Positions 1-9,013 of a DNA stretch of 64,000 nt are shown here, one piece after another; the first letter of the stretch is position 1; each line of letters opens with the position of its first letter. The notes below the pieces were generated by a model. The model saw nothing but the letters and a program-made list of their open reading frames with translations, had not been told where the DNA came from and ran no database searches. The stretch is taken from NCBI RefSeq assembly GCF_028554725.1, contig NC_071669.1, positions 62,001 through 126,000 on the forward strand, written 5' to 3'. The DNA comes from Zeugodacus cucurbitae. Taxonomy: Eukaryota > Arthropoda > Insecta > Diptera > Tephritidae. Position numbers and translations under genes: made by a program.

Positions 1-2
1 AG

Positions 3-156
3 GTAGATAATCGCTGAATTCTCATCTTGCTTATCGACAATTTTACTTATAACATACTCAACTGGCATCAGTACAGTATATACACTTTTGGTACCAAAGT
101 AATGCATATATGCCCCATATGCCCATACATATATATTTTTTTCTTTTCTTTGACAG
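3..156 (+). other. I module: intron-like GT...AG segment (154-bp form)
   Basis: The segment begins AG|GTAGAT and ends with a long pyrimidine tract followed by TTGACAG|GATTATG, directly before the CTG run. A TACTCAAC sequence at about 55-62 could serve as a branch site, although it lies far (about 95 nt) from the acceptor. The 150-bp form lacks four bases and begins AG|GTAATC. The acceptor side matches the metazoan/plant 3' splice consensus well; the donor is weak. No transcript evidence is available, so calling this an intron is inference. Confidence 0.4.
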
Positions 157-163
157 GATTATG

Positions 164-187
164 CTGCTGCTGCTGCTGCTGCTGCTG
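164..187 (+). repeat. (CTG)8 microsatellite
   Basis: Eight CTG triplets follow ATTATG and lead into an interrupted TGTTGCTG run. Array 1 units carry eight triplets, while most later units (11178 onward in F copies and their R counterparts) carry seven. In the 731- and 998-bp units the tract is reduced to about two triplets, and at 17129 and 20857 it is replaced by an A-rich linker. On the opposite strand it is CAG and reads as polyalanine or polyglutamine in open frames. Confidence 0.95.
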
Positions 188-211
188 TGTTGCTGTGTTG
201 CTGTTGTTCGA

Positions 212-229
212 GGGTGGGTGGGCGTGGGG
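212..229 (+). other. G-quadruplex motif 1 (loops 1-1-3)
   Basis: GGGTGGGTGGGCGTGGGG has four G-tracts with loops T, T and CGT, the short-loop arrangement known to form very stable parallel quadruplexes. Identical copies lie at 1717, 3222, 4896 and 6401 and in nearly all later units; R copies show the C-rich complement. It is absent from the internally duplicated G copies of the 1150-bp units and from the first G copy of each 998-bp unit. Confidence 0.85.
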
Positions 230-364
230 CGAAAATACCCCTACCCAATTGCCGCCGATTTTTTCGGCATTTTTTGCGGCTTTTGCCTAGTACTGCAGCC
301 GGACCCGGTTTTGGACCCGGGTTTTTTTTGGTGGGGCACACTCGTGGCGGTGTGGCGGTGTGGT

Positions 365-390
365 GGGTGGGGCCGGGGGGCGTTTTGGGG
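365..390 (+). other. G-quadruplex motif 2 (loops 1-2-6), polymorphic
   Basis: Four G-tracts (GGG, GGGG, GGGGGG, GGGG) are separated by T, CC and CGTTTT. In many later units a single G-to-T change turns GGGTGGGG into GGGTGTGG and destroys the second tract. The intact form is in array 1 and in copies near 9680, 13165, 16940, 30280, 35205 and 38145. The broken form is in 8037-8387, 11180-11530, both 571/686 arrays, the 731-bp units and everything from 39344 to the end. A third form (CCCCCCGACCCC on the R strand) occurs near 15001 and 36886. Confidence 0.75.
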
Positions 391-539
391 CAAAACTTGG
401 ACGAGTTGGTAGCCGGTTCTCGGGGAAGACCCGGTTTTTTGGGGTCGGTCAGTGGTCCGTTTAGCTCGTGCCGATCCACCCGATCACTTCTCGACCGATT
501 TATACCGCTCACTGTATATATCTGGAAAATACGGGCATA

Positions 540-600
540 TATCTGGTTATGGTACTAGCTCGAAAGTCCGAGGTTCGAATCCCAACCCATTCAACTTTAA
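540..600 (+). other. T module: tRNA-derived segment with Pol III box B
   Basis: GGTTCGAATCC at 572-582 is a perfect internal promoter B-box/T-loop. Upstream, GGTTATGG resembles a tRNA D-loop and CTCGAAA resembles an anticodon loop with CGA, an order like tRNA-Ser with the variable arm missing. A GG-ACT/AGT-CC pairing around CTCGAA is possible with one bulge. No convincing A-box or acceptor stem is visible, so this is a degenerate tRNA/SINE-like remnant and not a functional tRNA gene. About 59 copies occur, in both orientations; copies at about 16740, 30080, 35005 and 38335 lack roughly nine bases (TATGGTACT). Confidence 0.6.
572..582 (+). promoter_or_regulatory. Box B (RNA polymerase III internal promoter element)
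   Basis: GGTTCGAATCC fits the B-box consensus GGTTCGANTCC exactly. Array 1 copies start at 572, 2077, 3582, 5256 and 6761; the first R-orientation copy is 7967-7977. Conservation is high, but so is that of every other base in these arrays, so no selective signal can be read from it. Confidence 0.6.
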
Positions 601-618
601 TATCTATATATAATAATG

Positions 619-623
619 TTTTT
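619..623 (+). terminator. Possible Pol III terminator (T5) downstream of box B
   Basis: The first run of four or more T after the B-box on the same strand is TTTTT, 36 nt downstream, within AATGTTTTTACTG. Pol III typically stops at such runs, so a transcript started just upstream of the T module would be on the order of 100 nt. The pairing is retained in units that carry T and A modules together. Confidence 0.4.
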
Positions 624-640
624 ACTGAGACCAAAATCAT

Positions 641-707
641 CATACACATACATACATACATACATATATATGGTGATCGCATCGCATATATATATAGTAT
701 ATATAAT
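641..707 (+). repeat. A module microsatellites: (CATA)n and (TA)n
   Basis: A (CATA)n tract at about 641-672 is followed by GGTGATCGCATCGC and a TA run at 686-707. Copies before about 7700 and near 9390 and 12880 have the long CATA tract preceded by GAGACCAAAATCATC. Most later copies carry a shorter version in which ACACATGTGTAC replaces it, so the A module exists in two allelic classes. A third version (CATA run after GAGG) is near 16670, 30015, 34940 and 38400. Confidence 0.85.
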
Positions 708-832
708 CGGAGATTTATGCGTGTGTAATACTATCATATACATACATACTCTCATGTACTGCGTAGTAGAAACACATGTGTGCCACATCAGCTGTTATTG
801 TACGGGTATCCATCTATATGTGAAAAACAAAG

Positions 833-880
833 AAATTTATAACAAATTCTACCATATGTTGACAAATTTATAACAAATTC
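833..880 (+). repeat. 17-bp direct repeat pair in the A/P boundary
   Basis: AAATTTATAACAAATTC occurs at 833-849 and again at 864-880, 31 bp apart, in every complete A-P boundary. In copies near 9180, 16450, 29785, 34710 and 38640 one repeat is lost and replaced by a (TAC)n stretch. Confidence 0.85.
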
Positions 881-928
881 ATGATCATATGTGTGTATTG
901 TAGAACAGAACAGAATAGTGTGTACACT

Positions 929-975
929 TGAACACATATATGATATGATAGGGGTAGAAAAGTGTGTGTACACTT
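929..975 (+). repeat. P module short inverted repeats
   Basis: AAGTGTGTGTACACTT at 960-975 is an inverted repeat with 6-bp arms and a GTGT loop. A related AGTGTGTACACT lies about 30 bp upstream. The pair recurs in every P module, always just before GCTATCGGGTGCG, the site where most of the distinct linkers and fusions begin. Confidence 0.8.
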
Positions 976-988
976 ATACATGCTATCG

Positions 989-1048
989 GGTGCGTCTACT
1001 TACTTTGTGTAATTGGCATAGTTTCGCTCGCATTGGCTGCACCCGGCT
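989..1048 (+). repeat. L linker between P and Box
   Basis: After GGGTGCGTC the sequence runs through a 45-bp T-rich stretch to ATTGGCTGCACCCGG and the first Box. This long linker is present in array 1, at 10661-10726 and at 12493-12560. In most other units it is shortened to GTCCCGGCTGCACCCGG, and in the 731/998-bp units P is fused straight to the G module (GTCCCCTACCC). Confidence 0.8.
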
Positions 1049-1655
1049 GGTGGCTCAAACGCTTTGGGCCACCTAGTAGGTTCCATTGGCTACCATTAGA
1101 GCCATTTGTGGCGAACCTAGCTTCACCAGGAGCGTGACAATCATATGAGTACCATAAAAACCAAATTTTTCACTTTGACACGCTCCTGAGGAGCGGGTGC
1201 GTCCGGGTGGTGGCTCAAACGCTTTGGGCCACCTAGTAGGTTCCATTGGCTACCATTAGAGCCATTTGTGGCGAACCTAGCTTCACCAGGAGCGTGACAA
1301 TCATATGAGTACCATAAAACCGATCTTTTCACTTTGACACGCTTGGACACGCTCCTGAGGAGCGGGTGCGTCCGGGTGGTGGCTCAAACGCTTTGGGGCA
1401 CCTAGTAGGTTCCATTGGCTACCATTAGAGCCATTTGTGGCGAACCTAGCTTCACCAGGAGCGTGACAATCATATGAGTACCATAAAAACCAAATTTTTC
1501 ACTTTGACACGCTCCTGAGGAGCGGGTGCGTCCGGGTGGTGGCTCAAACGCTTTGGGCCACCTAGTAGGTTCCATTGGCTACCATTAGAGCCATTTGTGG
1601 CGAACCTAGCTTCACCAGGAGCGTGACAATCATATGAGTACCATAAAACCGATCT
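1049..1655 (+). repeat. Box tandem array (reference, four copies)
   Basis: Boxes start at 1049, 1209, 1378 and 1538. The 160-bp type has AACCAAATTTTTCAC; the 169-bp type has ACCGATCTTTTCAC plus an extra CTTGGACACG, and the two alternate. Each Box holds an 11-bp hairpin (GGTGGCTCAAA / TTTGGGCCACC, CGC loop, one T-G wobble), a nested TAGGTTC...GAACCTA pair enclosing GGCT/AGCC, and CGCTCCT-G-AGGAGCG. In the third Box, GGGGCACC replaces GGGCCACC and weakens the first hairpin. Corresponding Box arrays lie at 2554-3160, 4059-4834 (five Boxes), 5733-6339 and 7238-7668. Confidence 0.92.
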
Positions 1656-4600
1656 TTTATGGATTATGCTGCTGCTGCTGCTGCTGCTGCTGTGTTGCTG
1701 TGTTGCTGTTGTTCGAGGGTGGGTGGGCGTGGGGCGAAAATACCCCTACCCAATTGCCGCCGATTTTTTCGGCATTTTTTGCGGCTTTTGCCTAGTACTG
1801 CAGCCGGACCCGGTTTTGGACCCGGGTTTTTTTTGGTGGGGCACACTCGTGGCGGTGTGGCGGTGTGGTGGGTGGGGCCGGGGGGCGTTTTGGGGCAAAA
1901 CTTGGACGAGTTGGTAGCCGGTTCTCGGGGAAGACCCGGTTTTTTGGGGTCGGTCAGTGGTCCGTTTAGCTCGTGCCGATCCACCCGATCACTTCTCGAC
2001 CGATTTATACCGCTCACTGTATATATCTGGAAAATACGGGCATATATCTGGTTATGGTACTAGCTCGAAAGTCCGAGGTTCGAATCCCAACCCATTCAAC
2101 TTTAATATCTATATATAATAATGTTTTTACTGAGACCAAAATCATCATACACATACATACATACATACATATATATGGTGATCGCATCGCATATATATAT
2201 AGTATATATAATCGGAGATTTATGCGTGTGTAATACTATCATATACATACATACTCTCATGTACTGCGTAGTAGAAACACATGTGTGCCACATCAGCTGT
2301 TATTGTACGGGTATCCATCTATATGTGAAAAACAAAGAAATTTATAACAAATTCTACCATATGTTGACAAATTTATAACAAATTCATGATCATATGTGTG
2401 TATTGTAGAACAGAACAGAATAGTGTGTACACTTGAACACATATATGATATGATAGGGGTAGAAAAGTGTGTGTACACTTATACATGCTATCGGGTGCGT
2501 CTACTTACTTTGTGTAATTGGCATAGTTTCGCTCGCATTGGCTGCACCCGGCTGGTGGCTCAAACGCTTTGGGCCACCTAGTAGGTTCCATTGGCTACCA
2601 TTAGAGCCATTTGTGGCGAACCTAGCTTCACCAGGAGCGTGACAATCATATGAGTACCATAAAAACCAAATTTTTCACTTTGACACGCTCCTGAGGAGCG
2701 GGTGCGTCCGGGTGGTGGCTCAAACGCTTTGGGCCACCTAGTAGGTTCCATTGGCTACCATTAGAGCCATTTGTGGCGAACCTAGCTTCACCAGGAGCGT
2801 GACAATCATATGAGTACCATAAAACCGATCTTTTCACTTTGACACGCTTGGACACGCTCCTGAGGAGCGGGTGCGTCCGGGTGGTGGCTCAAACGCTTTG
2901 GGGCACCTAGTAGGTTCCATTGGCTACCATTAGAGCCATTTGTGGCGAACCTAGCTTCACCAGGAGCGTGACAATCATATGAGTACCATAAAAACCAAAT
3001 TTTTCACTTTGACACGCTCCTGAGGAGCGGGTGCGTCCGGGTGGTGGCTCAAACGCTTTGGGCCACCTAGTAGGTTCCATTGGCTACCATTAGAGCCATT
3101 TGTGGCGAACCTAGCTTCACCAGGAGCGTGACAATCATATGAGTACCATAAAACCGATCTTTTATGGATTATGCTGCTGCTGCTGCTGCTGCTGCTGTGT
3201 TGCTGTGTTGCTGTTGTTCGAGGGTGGGTGGGCGTGGGGCGAAAATACCCCTACCCAATTGCCGCCGATTTTTTCGGCATTTTTTGCGGCTTTTGCCTAG
3301 TACTGCAGCCGGACCCGGTTTTGGACCCGGGTTTTTTTTGGTGGGGCACACTCGTGGCGGTGTGGCGGTGTGGTGGGTGGGGCCGGGGGGCGTTTTGGGG
3401 CAAAACTTGGACGAGTTGGTAGCCGGTTCTCGGGGAAGACCCGGTTTTTTGGGGTCGGTCAGTGGTCCGTTTAGCTCGTGCCGATCCACCCGATCACTTC
3501 TCGACCGATTTATACCGCTCACTGTATATATCTGGAAAATACGGGCATATATCTGGTTATGGTACTAGCTCGAAAGTCCGAGGTTCGAATCCCAACCCAT
3601 TCAACTTTAATATCTATATATAATAATGTTTTTACTGAGACCAAAATCATCATACACATACATACATACATACATATATATGGTGATCGCATCGCATATA
3701 TATATAGTATATATAATCGGAGATTTATGCGTGTGTAATACTATCATATACATACATACTCTCATGTACTGCGTAGTAGAAACACATGTGTGCCACATCA
3801 GCTGTTATTGTACGGGTATCCATCTATATGTGAAAAACAAAGAAATTTATAACAAATTCTACCATATGTTGACAAATTTATAACAAATTCATGATCATAT
3901 GTGTGTATTGTAGAACAGAACAGAATAGTGTGTACACTTGAACACATATATGATATGATAGGGGTAGAAAAGTGTGTGTACACTTATACATGCTATCGGG
4001 TGCGTCTACTTACTTTGTGTAATTGGCATAGTTTCGCTCGCATTGGCTGCACCCGGCTGGTGGCTCAAACGCTTTGGGCCACCTAGTAGGTTCCATTGGC
4101 TACCATTAGAGCCATTTGTGGCGAACCTAGCTTCACCAGGAGCGTGACAATCATATGAGTACCATAAAAACCAAATTTTTCACTTTGACACGCTCCTGAG
4201 GAGCGGGTGTGTCCGGGTGGTGGCTCAAACGCTTTGGGCCACCTAGTAGGTTCCATTGGCTACCATTAGAGCCATTTTTGGCGAACCTAGCTTCACCAGG
4301 AGCGTGACAATCATATGAGTACCATAAAACCGATCTTTTCACTTTGACACGCTTGGACACGCTCCTGAGGAGCGGGTGCGTCCGGGTGGTGGCTCAAACG
4401 CTTTGGGCCACCTAGTAGGTTCCATTGGCTACCATTAGAGCCATTTGTGGCGAACCTAGCTTCACCAGGAGCGTGACAATCATATGAGTACCATAAAACC
4501 GATCTTTTCACTTTGACACGCTTGGACACGCTCCTGAGGAGCGGGTGCGTCCGGGTGGTGGCTCAAACGCTTTGGGGCACCTAGTAGGTTCCATTGGCTA

Positions 4601-7600
4601 CCATTAGAGCCATTTGTGGCGAACCTAGCTTCACCAGGAGCGTGACAATCATATGAGTACCATAAAAACCAAATTTTTCACTTTGACACGCTCCTGAGGA
4701 GCGGGTGCGTCCGGGTGGTGGCTCAAACGCTTTGGGCCACCTAGTAGGTTCCATTGGCTACCATTAGAGCCATTTGTGGCGAACCTAGCTTCACCAGGAG
4801 CGTGACAATCATATGAGTACCATAAAACCGATCTTTTATGGATTATGCTGCTGCTGCTGCTGCTGCTGCTGTGTTGCTGTGTTGCTGTTGTTCGAGGGTG
4901 GGTGGGCGTGGGGCGAAAATACCCCTACCCAATTGCCGCCGATTTTTTCGGCATTTTTTGCGGCTTTTGCCTAGTACTGCAGCCGGACCCGGTTTTGGAC
5001 CCGGGTTTTTTTTGGTGGGGCACACTCGTGGCGGTGTGGCGGTGTGGTGGGTGGGGCCGGGGGGCGTTTTGGGGCAAAACTTGGACGAGTTGGTAGCCGG
5101 TTCTCGGGGAAGACCCGGTTTTTTGGGGTCGGTCAGTGGTCCGTTTAGCTCGTGCCGATCCACCCGATCACTTCTCGACCGATTTATACCGCTCACTGTA
5201 TATATCTGGAAAATACGGGCATATATCTGGTTATGGTACTAGCTCGAAAGTCCGAGGTTCGAATCCCAACCCATTCAACTTTAATATCTATATATAATAA
5301 TGTTTTTACTGAGACCAAAATCATCATACACATACATACATACATACATATATATGGTGATCGCATCGCATATATATATAGTATATATAATCGGAGATTT
5401 ATGCGTGTGTAATACTATCATATACATACATACTCTCATGTACTGCGTAGTAGAAACACATGTGTGCCACATCAGCTGTTATTGTACGGGTATCCATCTA
5501 TATGTGAAAAACAAAGAAATTTATAACAAATTCTACCATATGTTGACAAATTTATAACAAATTCATGATCATATGTGTGTATTGTAGAACAGAACAGAAT
5601 AGTGTGTACACTTGAACACATATATGATATGATAGGGGTAGAAAAGTGTGTGTACACTTATACATGCTATCGGGTGCGTCTACTTACTTTGTGTAATTGG
5701 CATAGTTTCGCTCGCATTGGCTGCACCCGGCTGGTGGCTCAAACGCTTTGGGCCACCTAGTAGGTTCCATTGGCTACCATTAGAGCCATTTGTGGCGAAC
5801 CTAGCTTCACCAGGAGCGTGACAATCATATGAGTACCATAAAAACCAAATTTTTCACTTTGACACGCTCCTGAGGAGCGGGTGCGTCCGGGTGGTGGCTC
5901 AAACGCTTTGGGCCACCTAGTAGGTTCCATTGGCTACCATTAGAGCCATTTGTGGCGAACCTAGCTTCACCAGGAGCGTGACAATCATATGAGTACCATA
6001 AAACCGATCTTTTCACTTTGACACGCTTGGACACGCTCCTGAGGAGCGGGTGCGTCCGGGTGGTGGCTCAAACGCTTTGGGGCACCTAGTAGGTTCCATT
6101 GGCTACCATTAGAGCCATTTGTGGCGAACCTAGCTTCACCAGGAGCGTGACAATCATATGAGTACCATAAAAACCAAATTTTTCACTTTGACACGCTCCT
6201 GAGGAGCGGGTGCGTCCGGGTGGTGGCTCAAACGCTTTGGGCCACCTAGTAGGTTCCATTGGCTACCATTAGAGCCATTTGTGGCGAACCTAGCTTCACC
6301 AGGAGCGTGACAATCATATGAGTACCATAAAACCGATCTTTTATGGATTATGCTGCTGCTGCTGCTGCTGCTGCTGTGTTGCTGTGTTGCTGTTGTTCGA
6401 GGGTGGGTGGGCGTGGGGCGAAAATACCCCTACCCAATTGCCGCCGATTTTTTCGGCATTTTTTGCGGCTTTTGCCTAGTACTGCAGCCGGACCCGGTTT
6501 TGGACCCGGGTTTTTTTTGGTGGGGCACACTCGTGGCGGTGTGGCGGTGTGGTGGGTGGGGCCGGGGGGCGTTTTGGGGCAAAACTTGGACGAGTTGGTA
6601 GCCGGTTCTCGGGGAAGACCCGGTTTTTTGGGGTCGGTCAGTGGTCCGTTTAGCTCGTGCCGATCCACCCGATCACTTCTCGACCGATTTATACCGCTCA
6701 CTGTATATATCTGGAAAATACGGGCATATATCTGGTTATGGTACTAGCTCGAAAGTCCGAGGTTCGAATCCCAACCCATTCAACTTTAATATCTATATAT
6801 AATAATGTTTTTACTGAGACCAAAATCATCATACACATACATACATACATACATATATATGGTGATCGCATCGCATATATATATAGTATATATAATCGGA
6901 GATTTATGCGTGTGTAATACTATCATATACATACATACTCTCATGTACTGCGTAGTAGAAACACATGTGTGCCACATCAGCTGTTATTGTACGGGTATCC
7001 ATCTATATGTGAAAAACAAAGAAATTTATAACAAATTCTACCATATGTTGACAAATTTATAACAAATTCATGATCATATGTGTGTATTGTAGAACAGAAC
7101 AGAATAGTGTGTACACTTGAACACATATATGATATGATAGGGGTAGAAAAGTGTGTGTACACTTATACATGCTATCGGGTGCGTCTACTTACTTTGTGTA
7201 ATTGGCATAGTTTCGCTCGCATTGGCTGCACCCGGCTGGTGGCTCAAACGCTTTGGGCCACCTAGTAGGTTCCATTGGCTACCATTAGAGCCATTTGTGG
7301 CGAACCTAGCTTCACCAGGAGCGTGACAATCATATGAGTACCATAAAAACCAAATTTTTCACTTTGACACGCTCCTGAGGAGCGGGTGTGTCCGGGTGGT
7401 GGCTCAAACGCTTTGGGCCACCTAGTAGGTTCCATTGGCTACCATTAGAGCCATTTTTGGCGAACCTAGCTTCACCAGGAGCGTGACAATCATATGAGTA
7501 CCATAAAACCGATCTTTTCACTTTGACACGCTTGGACACGCTCCTGAGGAGCGGGTGCGTCCGGGTGGTGGCTCAAACGCTTTGGGCCACCTAGTAGGTT

Positions 7601-7664
7601 CCATTGGCTACCATTAGAGCCATTTGTGGCGAACCTAGCTTCACCAGGAGCGTGACAATCAATC

Positions 7665-7678
7665 TCACAATTGCACAT
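7665..7678. other. Orientation switch F to R (junction 1)
   Basis: A Box plus the first bases of M (AATCTCACA) run into ATTGCACATATGATCATG, the reverse complement of an A/P boundary. A few bases (ATTGCA) at the seam match neither side clearly. The same seam appears inverted at 11889-11902. Confidence 0.85.
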
Positions 7679-8745
7679 ATGATCATGAATTTGTTATAAA
7701 TTTGTCAACATATGGTAGAATTTGTTATAAATTTCTTTGTTTTTCACATATAGATGGATACCCGTACAATAACAGCTGATGTGGCACACATGTGTTTCTA
7801 CTACGCAGTACATGAGAGTATGTATGTATATGATAGTATTACACACGCATAAATCTCCGATTATATATACTATATATATATGCGATGCGATCACCATATA
7901 TGTATGTACACATGTGTATGTCAGTAAAAACATTATTATATATAGATATTAAAGTTGAATGGGTTGGGATTCGAACCTCGGACTTTCGAGCTAGTACCAT
8001 AACCAGATATATGCCCGTATTTTCCAGATATATACAGTGAGCGGTATAAATCGGTCGAGAAGTGATCGGGTGGATCGGCACGAGCTAAACGGACCACTGA
8101 CCGACCCCAAAAAACCGGGTCTTCCCCGAGAACCGGCTACCAACTCGTCCAAGTTTTGCCCCAAAACGCCCCCCGGCCACACCCACCACACCGCCACACC
8201 GCCACGAGTGTGCCCCACCAAAAAAAACCCGGGTCCAAAACCGGGTCCGGCTGCAGTACTAGGCAAAAGCCGCAAAAAATGCCGAAAAAATCGGCGGCAA
8301 TTGGGTAGGGGTATTTTCGCCCCACGCCCACCCACCCTCGAACAACAGCAACACAGCAACACAGCAGCAGCAGCAGCAGCAGCATAATCCTGTCAAAGAA
8401 AAGAAAAAAATATATATGTATGGGCATATGGGGCATATATGCATTACTTTGGTACCAAAAGTGTATATACTGTACTGATGCCAGTTGAGTATGTTATAAG
8501 TAAAATTGTCGATAAGCAAGATGAGAATTCAGCGATTACCTATGATCACCAGACAGCACAGCACAGCACAGCACAGACCATTTAACGGCCAAATTTGAAT
8601 TATGACACATATGTTGCATATGTTGCACATATGTGAGCATATGATCATCAAGAGTGAGTGAGTTCAGTAAAAGTGATCGTGTGTGTGGCAGAATAATTTT
8701 CACATATAGATGGAGGTACCCGTACATTATTACACATGTGAGATT
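7671..8745 (-). repeat. R-orientation A-T-G-C-I-M unit
   Basis: Reading on the minus strand gives M (8745-8540), I with GTAATC donor form (8539-8390), (CTG)7, G with the broken second quadruplex motif, T (B-box complement at 7967-7977) and the short ACACATGTGTAC form of A. It is the earliest complete M-I-C-G-T-A order in the window. The GTGCT pentamer run of M appears as AGCAC repeats at about 8553-8578. Confidence 0.88.
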
Positions 8746-9013
8746 GATTGTCACGCTCCTGGTGAAGCTAGGTTCGCCACAAATGGCTCTAATGGTAGCC
8801 AATGGAACCTACTAGGTGCCCCAAAGCGTTTGAGCCACCACCCGGACGCACCCGCTCCTCAGGAGCGTGTCCAAGCGTGTCAAAGTGAAAAGATCGGTTT
8901 TATGGTACTCATATGATTGTCACGCTCCTGGTGAAGCTAGGTTCGCCACAAATGGCTCTAATGGTAGCCAATGGAACCTACTAGGTGGCCCAAAGCGTTT
9001 GAGCCACCAGCCG
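8746..9013 (-). repeat. Two R-orientation Boxes
   Basis: The first is the 169-bp type with the GTGCCCC variant of the terminal hairpin. The second is cut at GCCACCAGCCGGGTGCAGCC and joined by the short linker to GGGACGCACCCGATAGC, the reverse of the P module end. Confidence 0.88.

Larger units (their letters stand above)
211..510 (+). repeat. G module: strongly G-skewed 300-bp block (reference copy)
   Basis: The F strand is almost devoid of C runs and rich in G and T, giving extreme strand asymmetry. It contains two G-quadruplex motifs and nested inverted repeats at 253-281 (GCCGA/TCGGC with a T5 loop inside GCCGC/GCGGC). GACCCGGT(TTT) occurs repeatedly, and several module re-joinings elsewhere occur at that motif. 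Few stop codons make three or more frames open, which explains the many 80-130-codon frames. Full or partial copies exist in every unit of the window. Confidence 0.9.
157..7668 (+). repeat. HOR array 1: 1505/1674-bp units (five copies)
   Basis: Equivalent points in the G module fall at 159, 1664, 3169, 4843 and 6348, giving steps of 1505, 1505, 1674 and 1505 bp. Each unit runs C-G-T-A-P-L followed by Boxes (four, or five in the 1674-bp unit); the fifth unit is cut by the orientation switch near 7670. The 1674-bp unit differs by one extra 169-bp Box. Units 3 and 5 share two private Box substitutions (GTGTGTCC near 4207 and 7386; TTTTTGG near 4273 and 7453), implying a 3179-bp two-unit period. 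Internal units have CTG fused directly to a Box (TCTTTTATGGATTATG), lacking M and I. Confidence 0.93.
6432..8840 (+). repeat. Left arm of large inverted repeat
   Basis: This 2.4 kb matches the reverse complement of 10727-13295. The inner part (7330-8840) mirrors exactly about a centre near 9783; the outer part is offset by 160 bp because the right arm has one more Box. Shared private changes (GTGTGTCC near 7386, TTTTTGG near 7453) and an identical orientation-switch junction (about 7669 and 11898) show the arms descend from one copy. Confidence 0.88.

Noticed and set aside
253..290. Bacterial rho-independent terminator (GC-rich stems followed by T runs)
   Set aside because: The context is eukaryotic satellite DNA with no genes upstream, and the T runs lie inside or between nested stems of a repeated G-rich block.
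159..512. Proline/lysine-rich minus-strand frame ending in polyalanine (117 codons), present in almost every unit
   Set aside because: The polyalanine is the CAG complement of the CTG tract, and the frame length changes with each module fusion. No homology is recognisable and low stop density explains it.
540..600. Functional tRNA gene
   Set aside because: No acceptor-stem pairing, no convincing A-box, a weak T-stem and a missing variable arm. Only the B-box and loop-like motifs remain.
862..890. Bacterial-type promoter (TTGACA near 859)
   Set aside because: No properly spaced TATAAT-like box and no associated gene; the sequence is part of the AT-rich direct repeat.
1181..1195. Hammerhead ribozyme core (CTGAGGA matches CUGANGA)
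   Set aside because: No GAAA follows at a plausible stem II distance and no matching cleavage triplet arrangement is present. The motif is simply part of the CGCTCCT/AGGAGCG hairpin. CTGATGTGG in the A/P region also fails the core.
1049..1655. CRISPR-like array
   Set aside because: Repeats are 160-169 bp with no unique spacers; every base is repeated.
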